Assembly (NCBI RefSeq): GCF_047314965.1
Contig: NZ_JBLBVK010000032.1
Coordinates: 1-40,410, forward strand
Length of the DNA: 40,410 bases
DNA from: JAVJUV01 sp047314965
GTDB taxonomy: Bacteria; Pseudomonadota; Alphaproteobacteria; Rhodobacterales; Rhodobacteraceae
Direction of reading: 5' to 3'
Below, piece by piece: positions 23,963 through 31,490 of this stretch (position 1 is the stretch's first letter; each line of letters begins with the position of its first letter). Under the pieces are notes generated by a model. That model saw only the letters and a program-made list of their open reading frames with translations. It was not told the origin of the DNA and searched no databases. Both the position numbers and the translations under genes were made by a program.

Positions 23963-25203
23963 TCACGATCGGCGACCATACATTCTCGTTCGACGATCCG
24001 CGCGTTCTGGCGGCTATCGTCGGTGCATTGCTTGTCCTGCTGGTTCTGGGCCTGCTCATTTCCGCCGTGCGCCGCGCGGGCCGTTCCGCGGACGCCGTAG
24101 GCCAGGTTGCGGAGCAGGTGGGCCGCTTGAATGCGGACGTCCAGATGCTCGGGGCAGGACAGCAGCAACTGGCGGGCAACATCCAGACCGTTTCGGATAC
24201 CCAGACGGCAGCGCAGACCCGCATCATCCAGACGATGGAAACCCGTCTGGCGAACGTGCAGCAGCAGATGAGCGACCGGCTTGCTGACAATGCGATGCGT
24301 ACGAACCGTGCGCTGACCGAAATGCAGGAGCGGATGAAGGAAACGCTTCACGGATCGTCCGAGAAGACCACCGAAAGCCTGACCCAGCTTCAGGAACGGC
24401 TGGCGACCATCGACAAGGCCCAGATCAACATCGAGAAGCTGTCCGGCGATGTTCTCAGCCTGCAGGACATCCTGTCGAACAAGCAGACACGGGGCGCGTT
24501 TGGCGAAATCCAGTTGCGGGACATTGTCAGCAAGGCTCTGCCTTCGGACGCCTATGCCTGGCAGGCGACCCTGTCGAATGGGCGGCGCACCGATTGCCTG
24601 ATCCATCTGCCGAATCCGCCGGGGCCGATCGTGATCGACGCCAAGTTCCCGCTGGAGGCCTACGAGGCGCTGGTCAATGCCGCGACGGAAGATGAGCGCA
24701 GGCGCGCGCTTCAGGGGCTCCGGCAGGCGGTGCGCGTGCACATCAAGGCGATCTCGGAGAAATACCTGATCGAGGGCGAAACAGCGGACGGGGCTTTGAT
24801 GTTCCTGCCGTCCGAAGCGATCTATGCCGAATTGCATGCGCGACTGCCCGAGATCGTGCGGGAAGGCTTCGCGGCTCGGGTCTGGATCGTCTCGCCGACG
24901 ACCTGCATGGCGACGCTGAACACGATGCGCGCCATCCTGAAGGATGCGCGGATGCGCGAGCAGGCGGGCGCGATCCGTAAGGCCCTGGCGCAGCTGCACC
25001 GGGACGTCGAGATCGTCCTGGAGCGCGCCGGAAAGCTGGAGACACATTTCGATCAGGCGCGGCGTGACGTCGAGGGCCTCACCACCGCCGCCGAGCGGGC
25101 AGGAAAGAGGGCGGCGCGACTGGACAGTTTCGATTTCGAGGAACTGGCTCCCGACGACGCGGAGAGCGTTGTCCGTCTGCCGTCGAAGGGTGGATCGGTC
25201 TGA
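23959..25203 (+). CDS. rmuC: DNA recombination protein RmuC
   Basis: A 414-residue membrane-anchored protein. A single N-terminal hydrophobic segment (about residues 15-35, IVGALLVLLVLGLLI) is followed by a long coiled coil (about 45-170, Gln/Glu-rich), then the RmuC domain of the PD-(D/E)XK nuclease-like fold (GAFGEIQLRDIVSKALP, RRTDCLIHLPNPPGPIVIDAKFP, FLPSEAIYAEL, SPTTCMATLNTMRAIL). RmuC limits rearrangements at inverted repeats. Translation starts inside the mutL stop (ATGA), coupling two genome-stability genes. The stretch from 25204 to 25361 beyond it has no gene. Confidence 0.93.
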   Translation: MITIGDHTFSFDDPRVLAAIVGALLVLLVLGLLISAVRRAGRSADAVGQVAEQVGRLNADVQMLGAGQQQLAGNIQTVSDTQTAAQTRIIQTMETRLANVQQQMSDRLADNAMRTNRALTEMQERMKETLHGSSEKTTESLTQLQERLATIDKAQINIEKLSGDVLSLQDILSNKQTRGAFGEIQLRDIVSKALPSDAYAWQATLSNGRRTDCLIHLPNPPGPIVIDAKFPLEAYEALVNAATEDERRRALQGLRQAVRVHIKAISEKYLIEGETADGALMFLPSEAIYAELHARLPEIVREGFAARVWIVSPTTCMATLNTMRAILKDARMREQAGAIRKALAQLHRDVEIVLERAGKLETHFDQARRDVEGLTTAAERAGKRAARLDSFDFEELAPDDAESVVRLPSKGGSV

Positions 25204-25361
25204 GCGCGCATGGAATGTCGCGATTTTGGGCGGTCTGCCTGTGCGCGCAATCATTTTCGCGAATGGAAAGGACCGAACGGCTCCTTGACGACTTTGTGCG
25301 ATTGCCTGGGGCAAGTGGCGTGTTAGGCTTTGACTGTAGTGGCATGAAGCGGAGAACACAG

Positions 25362-27215
25362 ATGGGCTGGATCGGGCGCGGTGTCTTGAGTGTCGTCGTG
25401 GGTTTTGCGGCGACGGCAGCGGTCGCGGAAAGCCATGTGGAGATGGTCGAGAGCCATGGGATCTCGGCTTTTGGTGAGCTGAAGTATCCGTCCGACTTTC
25501 CGTATTTCGATTATGTGAATCCGGATGCTCCAAAAGGCGGCACGATCAGTTTCCGTGGCACACTGGCCAGCCAGACATTCGACAGTCTGAACTATTTCAT
25601 CCTGCAGGGTGAGCCCGCGCAGGGGATCGAGCGGATTTACGACACGCTGATGGTCGAGGCCTTCGATGAGCCGGATTCGGTTTACGGGTTGCTTGCCGAG
25701 AAGATTACCTATCCGATGGATCGCTCGTGGGTCATCTATACCTTGCGGGAGGAGGCAAGGTTCTCGGATGGCGAACCGGTCACCGCCGATGACGTGGTGT
25801 TCACGATCGAGACGCTGAAGGAGAAGGGACGCCCTGCATTCCGCTTCACGCTGGACGATGTGGCCGGCGCGGAAGCGGTTGGTCCGCACGAGGTGAAAGT
25901 CATCTTCAACGAGGATGCCCAGACACGCGACCTGATCAGCCAGGTTGGGCTGATACCGATCATTCCCCGCCACTATTACGAGGCAGTGGACTTCACGAAG
26001 TCCACGCTGGAGCCGCCGGTGGGATCGGGCGCCTACGTGGTGGACCGGGTCGATGCCGGAAACTCGGTGACCTATTGCCGGAACCCGGATTACTGGGGAG
26101 CGGACCTGCCGGTGAATATCGGCAAGGACAATTTCCAGTGCTACCGCTACGAATACTTCGCCGACACTACCGCCGCTTTCGAGGCCCTGAAGGCCGGGGT
26201 TTACCTCTTTCACGAGGAGTTCTTTTCGGCGATCTGGGCCACCGGCTATGATTTTCCCGCGCTGGACAAGGGATGGGTGAAAAGGGAGGTCATTCCTGAC
26301 AATCGGCCGTCCGGCGCCCAAGGCTTCTGGTTCAACCTGCGTCGGCCGCAGTACGAGGACCGGCGGGTTCGCGAGGCCATCTCGCTGATGTTCAATTTCG
26401 AATGGTCGAACGAGACCCTGTTCTACGGATTGTACGAACGAACGGACTCATTCTGGGAAGGGTCGAACATGCAGGCCGAGGGCGTGGCCGGGGGGCAAGA
26501 ACTGGCGCTGCTGGAGCAATTCCGGGGCGACTTGCCTGAGGCTGTGTTTACGGAGCCTGCCTATAGCCCGCCGGTCAGCACGACCCGCAAGACGGATCGC
26601 GGTCTTGTGCGCGAGGCCAACCGTTTGCTGGAAGACGCGGGCTGGATCATCGGGGATGACGGCTTGAGGAGAAACGCGGCGGGCGACGTCCTGACGCTGA
26701 AGTTCATCGATGACGGCCCGGCATTCGAGCGGATCATCCTGCCCTATGTCGAGAATCTGCGGCTGATTGGCGTCGATGCGTCTTTCGAGCTGATCGATCC
26801 GGCGGAGTTTCAGGAGCGGCGTGAGAATTTCGACTATGACATCATCACGACGCGGTTCGTGCTGCCCTTGTCGCCGTCGGTCGAGTTGCGCAACCTGTTC
26901 GGATCGAAAAGCGCTGATGCGCCGGGCTCGTTCAACGTCTCCGGTGTCTCCGATCCGGTGGTGGATGCCCTGATAGAACAGGTGATAGCAGCCGCTGACC
27001 GTGAGACACTCGATATTCGCGTCAAAGCCTTGGATCGGGTGCTGAGGGACAAGCTCATCTGGGTTCCGAACTGGTTCAAGGGTTCGCACTGGATCGCTTA
27101 CTGGGATGTGTTCGGCCGGCCCGAAGCGAAGCCTCCGTATGATCGAGGGATCGATTATTGGTGGTGGGAGCAGGGCAAGTACGATGCGCTGGTGGCCGCG
27201 GGAGCATTGCGCTGA
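25362..27215 (+). CDS. YejA/MepA-like ABC transporter solute-binding protein (family 5)
   Basis: A 617-residue periplasmic binding protein for peptides or peptide-like compounds. It has a Sec signal peptide (GVLSVVVGFAATAAVAES, cleavage after AVA). The mature domain follows family 5: HGISAFGELKYP, YVNPDAPKGGTISFRG, ERIYDTLMVEAFDEPDSVYG and FSDGEPVTADDVVFTIETLK, ending with a WVPNWFKGSHWIAYWD segment seen in YejA-type proteins. ATG 25362 has GGAG 7 nt upstream; 25344 is an alternative. No permease or ATPase genes (yejBEF) follow, so it is an orphan here and must use components encoded elsewhere, or the cluster was broken up. Confidence 0.9.
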   Translation: MGWIGRGVLSVVVGFAATAAVAESHVEMVESHGISAFGELKYPSDFPYFDYVNPDAPKGGTISFRGTLASQTFDSLNYFILQGEPAQGIERIYDTLMVEAFDEPDSVYGLLAEKITYPMDRSWVIYTLREEARFSDGEPVTADDVVFTIETLKEKGRPAFRFTLDDVAGAEAVGPHEVKVIFNEDAQTRDLISQVGLIPIIPRHYYEAVDFTKSTLEPPVGSGAYVVDRVDAGNSVTYCRNPDYWGADLPVNIGKDNFQCYRYEYFADTTAAFEALKAGVYLFHEEFFSAIWATGYDFPALDKGWVKREVIPDNRPSGAQGFWFNLRRPQYEDRRVREAISLMFNFEWSNETLFYGLYERTDSFWEGSNMQAEGVAGGQELALLEQFRGDLPEAVFTEPAYSPPVSTTRKTDRGLVREANRLLEDAGWIIGDDGLRRNAAGDVLTLKFIDDGPAFERIILPYVENLRLIGVDASFELIDPAEFQERRENFDYDIITTRFVLPLSPSVELRNLFGSKSADAPGSFNVSGVSDPVVDALIEQVIAAADRETLDIRVKALDRVLRDKLIWVPNWFKGSHWIAYWDVFGRPEAKPPYDRGIDYWWWEQGKYDALVAAGALR

Positions 27216-27644
27216 GGTCCGGGTTGCAGGAGTTCGCAACGGTTCGGTCGAAGCCTGGCAATTATGCAAGTCGTCTCGGTCGTATCCAAGCGTGATCTCC
27301 GATCACGCTTGTCACAAGGTTTCGTCTCAATGGAGACAAAGTTTGGTGTTCACTTGACGGAGACAATCACGTGCCTTCTGGCTTGATGGGAGATGATGCG
27401 CATCCTGAGGGACTGCGGATACTCAGGTGCGAGGCGCGCGGTAATCTGAAGGTTTGAACGATTTGATTATCAGGAAGATAGCGGCGAAATTGAATCCGGT
27501 TGGGTGCCGCGGGACAAACGGTGGGTACGACGCCACTTTCTGCCGGACGAGCGGCGCATTCCCGGGCGAAATCACGTCCATATTCGCCGATTCCGCCTGC
27601 AGCAGGTCCTCGATGCTGAAAAGTGCTTCGGTAGGTTCTTTCCC
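27216..27644. other. 429-bp gap with hairpins and no convincing gene
   Basis: Frames on both strands are short and lack ribosome sites. It contains the perfect hairpin at 27288-27310, a short GTCTC-AATG-GAGAC stem near 27328-27341, and two GGAGACAA copies about 20 bp apart. It may hold the promoter for the following membrane-protein gene. Base composition starts to drop here relative to the upstream genes. Confidence 0.45.
27288..27310. terminator. Perfect 10-bp hairpin after the solute-binding protein gene
   Basis: AAGCGTGATC, TCC loop, GATCACGCTT: ten perfect base pairs with a 3-nt loop, about 75 bp after the stop at 27215. There is no clean T-run, so it may be a terminator of either strand or an operator-like palindrome. 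Confidence 0.45.
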
Positions 27645-29231
27645 ATGAGCACGTATAAGTCGCACAGGACGGTTGGTGGGCTGGTTGAAGCATGGCTTGT
27701 CGTCCTTGGTGTATTGACCATTGCCGGCTCAAACCTCGTTTTCTGGCGCATCGATTATCCACCTCTGATCGATTGGGCCAATCACCTGACACGCCATGCG
27801 ATTCAGTGCGCTGAGGATCCTTTGGCAGGTATCGGTCGGTACTATGAGTATCATTTCGCTTGGGTTCCGAATCTGACATCCGAACTGGTGCACAGGCTGC
27901 CGATTGCCTGCCGCTCCGTCATGACCACACAAAAGGTGCTCATCCAGTTCGCGACGACGGGGTTGTTGCTGGCGACTATTCTGCTGCATGCCAGCATATG
28001 GCGGCGTTGGTCGGTCTGGCCGCTGTTGTCGAGCTTCGGCATGTTCCACATGGCGTTTGCCTATGGGTTCGAGAATTATATCCTGGCGCTTCCTCCGATG
28101 CTGCTGGCGCTCTCGGTTTGGTTCTGGCGCAGGCAAAGGGGGGCCTTTGGCCGCCTTCTGCCCATGATCCCCGTGGTCGCGATCATTTTTATTCTCCATC
28201 TTTATGCATTCATGTTTCTGTTCGGCATGATCGGGCTCCTCGAGTTGCAGAGATGGTGGAGCGGGGGGCGGAACTGGCCGGAATTCGGGAGGGTCGCGCT
28301 CCTCATGCTGTTGATTGTCGCCGGTCCGGCGGCACATCTGGCCTCGGTCATTCAGGTGACGGCCGGCGTCGATATCGGCGAGATCGAATTCGGTTCGCCA
28401 TCGGGCTGGCTTGGAGTTGTACTTTCACCGTTCGTGCCGCTGGGAGTCGCGATCCTGAACGAAGAGGTGTTCAAGGCGACGTGGATACAGTTTTTTGCCG
28501 TTTTGGCTGTCTTTGTCGGTTTCCGGTTTCTAAGGCCGCCATTGGCAATGAACCCGGTCGGAAGGCTTGCCGTGGTCGGGATGCTGATTGCAGCAATGAT
28601 GATGCCGAAGATGCTTGGTGCCGTGCACTACACCGACATCCGCTTCCCCGTTGCGCTCTTTTGTGTGTTGATCGCCTTGTCGGATATTCGCTTTTCGCGT
28701 ATCGGCGCATTTGTGTTCGTGGTTGCTGTCTCGGGCGCAAGTGTCGTGCGCGTCTCATGGTTGGAGACCTACTGGTCCAATCATGATCATCAGGTTCGCG
28801 AACTCTTGTCGCTGAGCGACGTGCTGTCCGGGGATCACCGCATTCTGGTAGCGCGGATTGCCGATCCGATTGAGGTGCTCTTGCATTCCCATTCAGCAGC
28901 ACATCTGTCCAGGGTGACCGGAGCGTTCATTCCCGATATTTTTTCCAGTCACAATTCGCTTTCGGCTCGCCCAGAATTCGCATTGCGGGATGCTTACCAG
29001 TCGTTCCCTCAGCCGGTCTCCCGGCTGATCGAGGAGGTTAAGTCGCCGCGGCCTGCGGTCCGGGGGCAGGTGCCCGATGGCAGCCTCTACTGGGCAGACT
29101 GGACGAAGTTCTACACTCATGTGCTGGTTTTCTCCCGCCAGGGCGAGAGCGTGCCGGAGATACCGGAATTGGGGCGCGTGGTGGAGCGTGGCAGCTTTTT
29201 CGCCTTGTTCGAGACAAAAGGCTCGTTCTGA
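27645..29231 (+). CDS. Multi-pass membrane protein, GT-C glycosyltransferase-like
   Basis: A 528-residue integral membrane protein with roughly ten to twelve hydrophobic segments up to residue 400, then a soluble C-terminal domain of about 130 residues. After the first membrane segment comes RIDYPPLIDWANHLTRHAIQ; an acidic residue with DW-x-NHL-x-R in the first periplasmic loop is typical of a group of uncharacterised membrane proteins resembling GT-C glycosyltransferases that use polyprenol-linked sugars. The substrate is unknown and the family assignment is pattern-based. ATG 27645 precedes MSTYKSHR; the frame is open earlier (27504) without a better start. It sits at the edge of an IS-marked accessory segment. 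Confidence 0.65.
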   Translation: MSTYKSHRTVGGLVEAWLVVLGVLTIAGSNLVFWRIDYPPLIDWANHLTRHAIQCAEDPLAGIGRYYEYHFAWVPNLTSELVHRLPIACRSVMTTQKVLIQFATTGLLLATILLHASIWRRWSVWPLLSSFGMFHMAFAYGFENYILALPPMLLALSVWFWRRQRGAFGRLLPMIPVVAIIFILHLYAFMFLFGMIGLLELQRWWSGGRNWPEFGRVALLMLLIVAGPAAHLASVIQVTAGVDIGEIEFGSPSGWLGVVLSPFVPLGVAILNEEVFKATWIQFFAVLAVFVGFRFLRPPLAMNPVGRLAVVGMLIAAMMMPKMLGAVHYTDIRFPVALFCVLIALSDIRFSRIGAFVFVVAVSGASVVRVSWLETYWSNHDHQVRELLSLSDVLSGDHRILVARIADPIEVLLHSHSAAHLSRVTGAFIPDIFSSHNSLSARPEFALRDAYQSFPQPVSRLIEEVKSPRPAVRGQVPDGSLYWADWTKFYTHVLVFSRQGESVPEIPELGRVVERGSFFALFETKGSF

Positions 29232-29364
29232 GCAATTTGGCCATCGTTCGGAGTTGACCGAAGCGAACATGCAAAAAAATGCAACGTGACCTTCGGGAAA
29301 CTGCGTGTGTCAACTGGACTTGGATCGCTCCGCTGTCTAGTGTCCGCGCGCACACGAGGTCAGG

Positions 29365-29472
29365 ATGCGTTGGTTTTGGTTAGTTATGATGTTGATGATC
29401 GCCTGCTTTAGCGGGTATTTTTTCTATGCCCATTACCAGGAACAGTATCACACCATTCCTTCAAGCCAGTAG
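29365..29472 (+). CDS. Small single-span membrane peptide (35 aa)
   Basis: A 35-residue reading frame, MRWFWLVMMLMIACFSGYFF followed by YAHYQEQYHTIPSSQ. It has one strongly hydrophobic segment (residues 3-20) with a Tyr/His/Gln-rich tail. GAGGTCAGG lies directly before the ATG. I do not recognise it; its size and shape match small stress or regulatory membrane peptides, or the remains of a gene interrupted by the adjacent IS5-type element that begins 26 bp after its stop. Existence as a gene is moderately supported by ribosome site and composition. Confidence 0.45.
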   Translation: MRWFWLVMMLMIACFSGYFFYAHYQEQYHTIPSSQ

Positions 29473-29497
29473 CCTGGATCGGCTGAGGTCTTCCACT

Positions 29498-30137
29498 AGG
29501 GTCGGGACTCATTGAGTTTCAAGGCCAGCAGATGACGATGACCGCGAGAGCGATAGTTGACAGAAAGACCTTTGGGCACCTGTCTTCACGTGTCGCCACA
29601 CGTCGCCAGTCCTTGAGCCTACCGGACATGATCTCGATGCGGTTGCGCCGTTTGTAGTAACGCTTGTCGTATATCATCGATTTCGGCCGCTGTTTCCGGT
29701 CAGGGATACAGGCGCGTATCCCTTTGTCTTTCAATGCTTCCCGGAACCGGTCGGTGTCATATCTTCGAGCTGCGAGGAGCCATCCCACCTTTGGCAAACT
29801 GCTCACTAAAGCGCGAGCACCTATGTAGTCGTTGACCTGACCGGTTGTGACAAACAGGTTTAGGGAACGTCCCTGGCTGTCACAGATGCGTGCAGTTTGG
29901 TGTTCATGCCGCCCTTGGTTCGGCCAATCAGGCTTCCACGCCCCCCCTTTTTTGACGCCCATGCTGGTCGCTGTCCGGTGGGCCTTCCGATACGTCGCGT
30001 CGATCATCACGGTGTTCTGTTCGCCGTGCTCGGTGTCCCGTCGGTCAGCCAGAAAATACCGCTCGTTTCACCGCTCCGTTTTCGGAGCCGTGAATCTTGC
30101 AGCGCGACCGAAATAAATGCATCCTGACTCTAGCCCT
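29498..30137 (-). mobile_element. Decayed IS5-type (IS427-like) insertion element
   Basis: A minus-strand transposase remnant with possible imperfect terminal repeats: AGGGTCGGGACTCA at 29498 against AGGGCTAGAGTCAGG read inward from 30137. Upstream of the transposase second frame, sequence translating as ERYFLADRRDTEHGEQNTV suggests the end of the first transposase frame, truncated. No clear target duplication. It separates a short membrane peptide from an AT-richer secreted-protein gene. Confidence 0.6.
29519..30010 (-). pseudogene. IS5-family transposase, inactive remnant
   Basis: 163 codons from GTG 30010, with the second half of an IS5/IS427 DDE transposase: MIDATYRKAHRTATS, RNRIEIMSGRLKDWRRVATRED and a C-terminal LSTIALAVIVI. 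Two compensating frameshifts scramble residues 24-41: one G too many in a G7 run (29941-29947) and one C missing near 29888. In the corrected frame the expected RGSLIGRTKGGMNTKLHA appears. The catalytic GDRGYD or ADRGYD motif reads AARRYD, losing the Asp. Together with the missing N-terminal frame this should be non-functional. Confidence 0.75.
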
Positions 30138-30238
30138 GCTGTTCGAATGAATCTTGTATAAATAGAAAAATTGCGTAACGGATTTTGATGATCAGCGCTC
30201 AAAGTTATCCATTGATACTTAATTGATAGGAGAAGGAA

Positions 30239-31468
30239 ATGAAACAGACTCTTTGGAGAACGGTAAGCAGATCTGCATTGGTATTTCTTGTGTCTGTATT
30301 CCCGGCATATGCGCAGAATTATCCGGTTGTTGATACCAACCAGACGGATTTTTACAGTAATAAGGCGGTGATATCCTCACCATCTGAAGGGCAGGCGTTT
30401 TATGGGCAAGATGCCCACTATTCAGGGCACCTGCCATCCTATACCGATAACGGTGACGGAACAGTGACGGATAATGTAACCGGGCTGATGTGGCAGAAGA
30501 GTGTCGACCTGAATGGAGACGGCAAGATCAATGCTGCTGATAAACTCACTTATGATCAGGCCGTGGCAGGCGCATCAAGTTTTGAGCTTGCCGGATATAG
30601 TGATTGGCGGTTGCCCACCATCAAGGAAGCCTATTCGCTTATTTTGTTCAGCGGTCAGGATATTAGTGGATATGAAGGTGTCAATGCTGATGGTATCAAG
30701 CCGTTTATTGACGACGACTACTTTGAATTCGGATATGGCGATTTGGATGCTGGTGAACGTTTGCTTGAAGGCCAGATGGCGACGTCAACGGAATATGTAA
30801 CGACAACAAACGGTGAAAAAACCATGTTTGGCGTCAACTTTGTGGACGGACGAATTAAAGGCTACGGATTGGAAACCTCATTTGCTGGCGGCCCGAAAGT
30901 TTTTTATGTCATGCATGTGCGCGGTAATGAAGACTATGGCATTAACAAGTTTAAAGATAATAAGAATGGGACGATCACTGACGACGCAACGGGTCTAATG
31001 TGGATGCAGCAGGATAGCGGAAAAGGCATGCTGTGGGAAGAGGCATTGAGTTATGCAGAGAACTTTGAGTTCTCTGGATATGATGATTGGCGGTTGCCGA
31101 ACGCCAAGGAATTGCAAAGTATTATTGATTATACGCGATCACCGGCCACAACACAATCGGCTGCCATTAATCCGCTATTCACGAGCAGTCATATAGAAAA
31201 TGAGGCGGGAGAGGTTGATTTCCCTTACTACTGGACAGGGACAACCCACGTTTCATGGAATGAGCAAAGGGCGGGGTCGAGTGCCGTTTATATCGCCTTT
31301 GGACGGGCGATGGGGTACATGGGCAACCGTTGGGTCGACGTCCATGGCGCGGGAGCGCAGCGCAGCGATCCAAAAATAGGGAATCCTGAGGAGTATCCGA
31401 CCGGATTCGGGCCACAGGGCGATGCGATTCACGTTTATAATTACGTCCGACTGGTGCGGACACAGTAA
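30239..31468 (+). CDS. Secreted protein with two DUF1566/Lcl C-terminal-type units
   Basis: A 409-residue exported protein with signal peptide ending FPAYA before QNYPVVD. Two related units follow, each with NGTxTDxxTGLMW and a YxDWRLPxxKE core: unit 1 about 66-237 (TGLMWQK, SDWRLPTIKEAY), unit 2 about 238-407 (TGLMWMQQDSGKG, DDWRLPNAKELQS). Between unit 1 motifs lies DLNGDGKINAAD (90-101), an EF-hand-like calcium loop. The Lcl/DUF1566 domain occurs in cell-surface adhesins and collagen-like proteins; function here is unknown. Start has an excellent AGGAGAAGG site. Its base composition is clearly AT-richer than neighbours, and an IS remnant abuts it, suggesting horizontal acquisition. Confidence 0.8.
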   Translation: MKQTLWRTVSRSALVFLVSVFPAYAQNYPVVDTNQTDFYSNKAVISSPSEGQAFYGQDAHYSGHLPSYTDNGDGTVTDNVTGLMWQKSVDLNGDGKINAADKLTYDQAVAGASSFELAGYSDWRLPTIKEAYSLILFSGQDISGYEGVNADGIKPFIDDDYFEFGYGDLDAGERLLEGQMATSTEYVTTTNGEKTMFGVNFVDGRIKGYGLETSFAGGPKVFYVMHVRGNEDYGINKFKDNKNGTITDDATGLMWMQQDSGKGMLWEEALSYAENFEFSGYDDWRLPNAKELQSIIDYTRSPATTQSAAINPLFTSSHIENEAGEVDFPYYWTGTTHVSWNEQRAGSSAVYIAFGRAMGYMGNRWVDVHGAGAQRSDPKIGNPEEYPTGFGPQGDAIHVYNYVRLVRTQ

Positions 31469-31490
31469 ATGTGGCGGAAATCAATGGAAC

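Noticed and set aside
23800..25533. 577-codon minus-strand frame across mutL and rmuC
   Set aside because: It spans three genes of clear identity on the other strand and lacks any motif.
27360..27644. Short frames on both strands ahead of the GT-C-like gene
   Set aside because: No ribosome sites, no recognisable content, and they conflict with each other.
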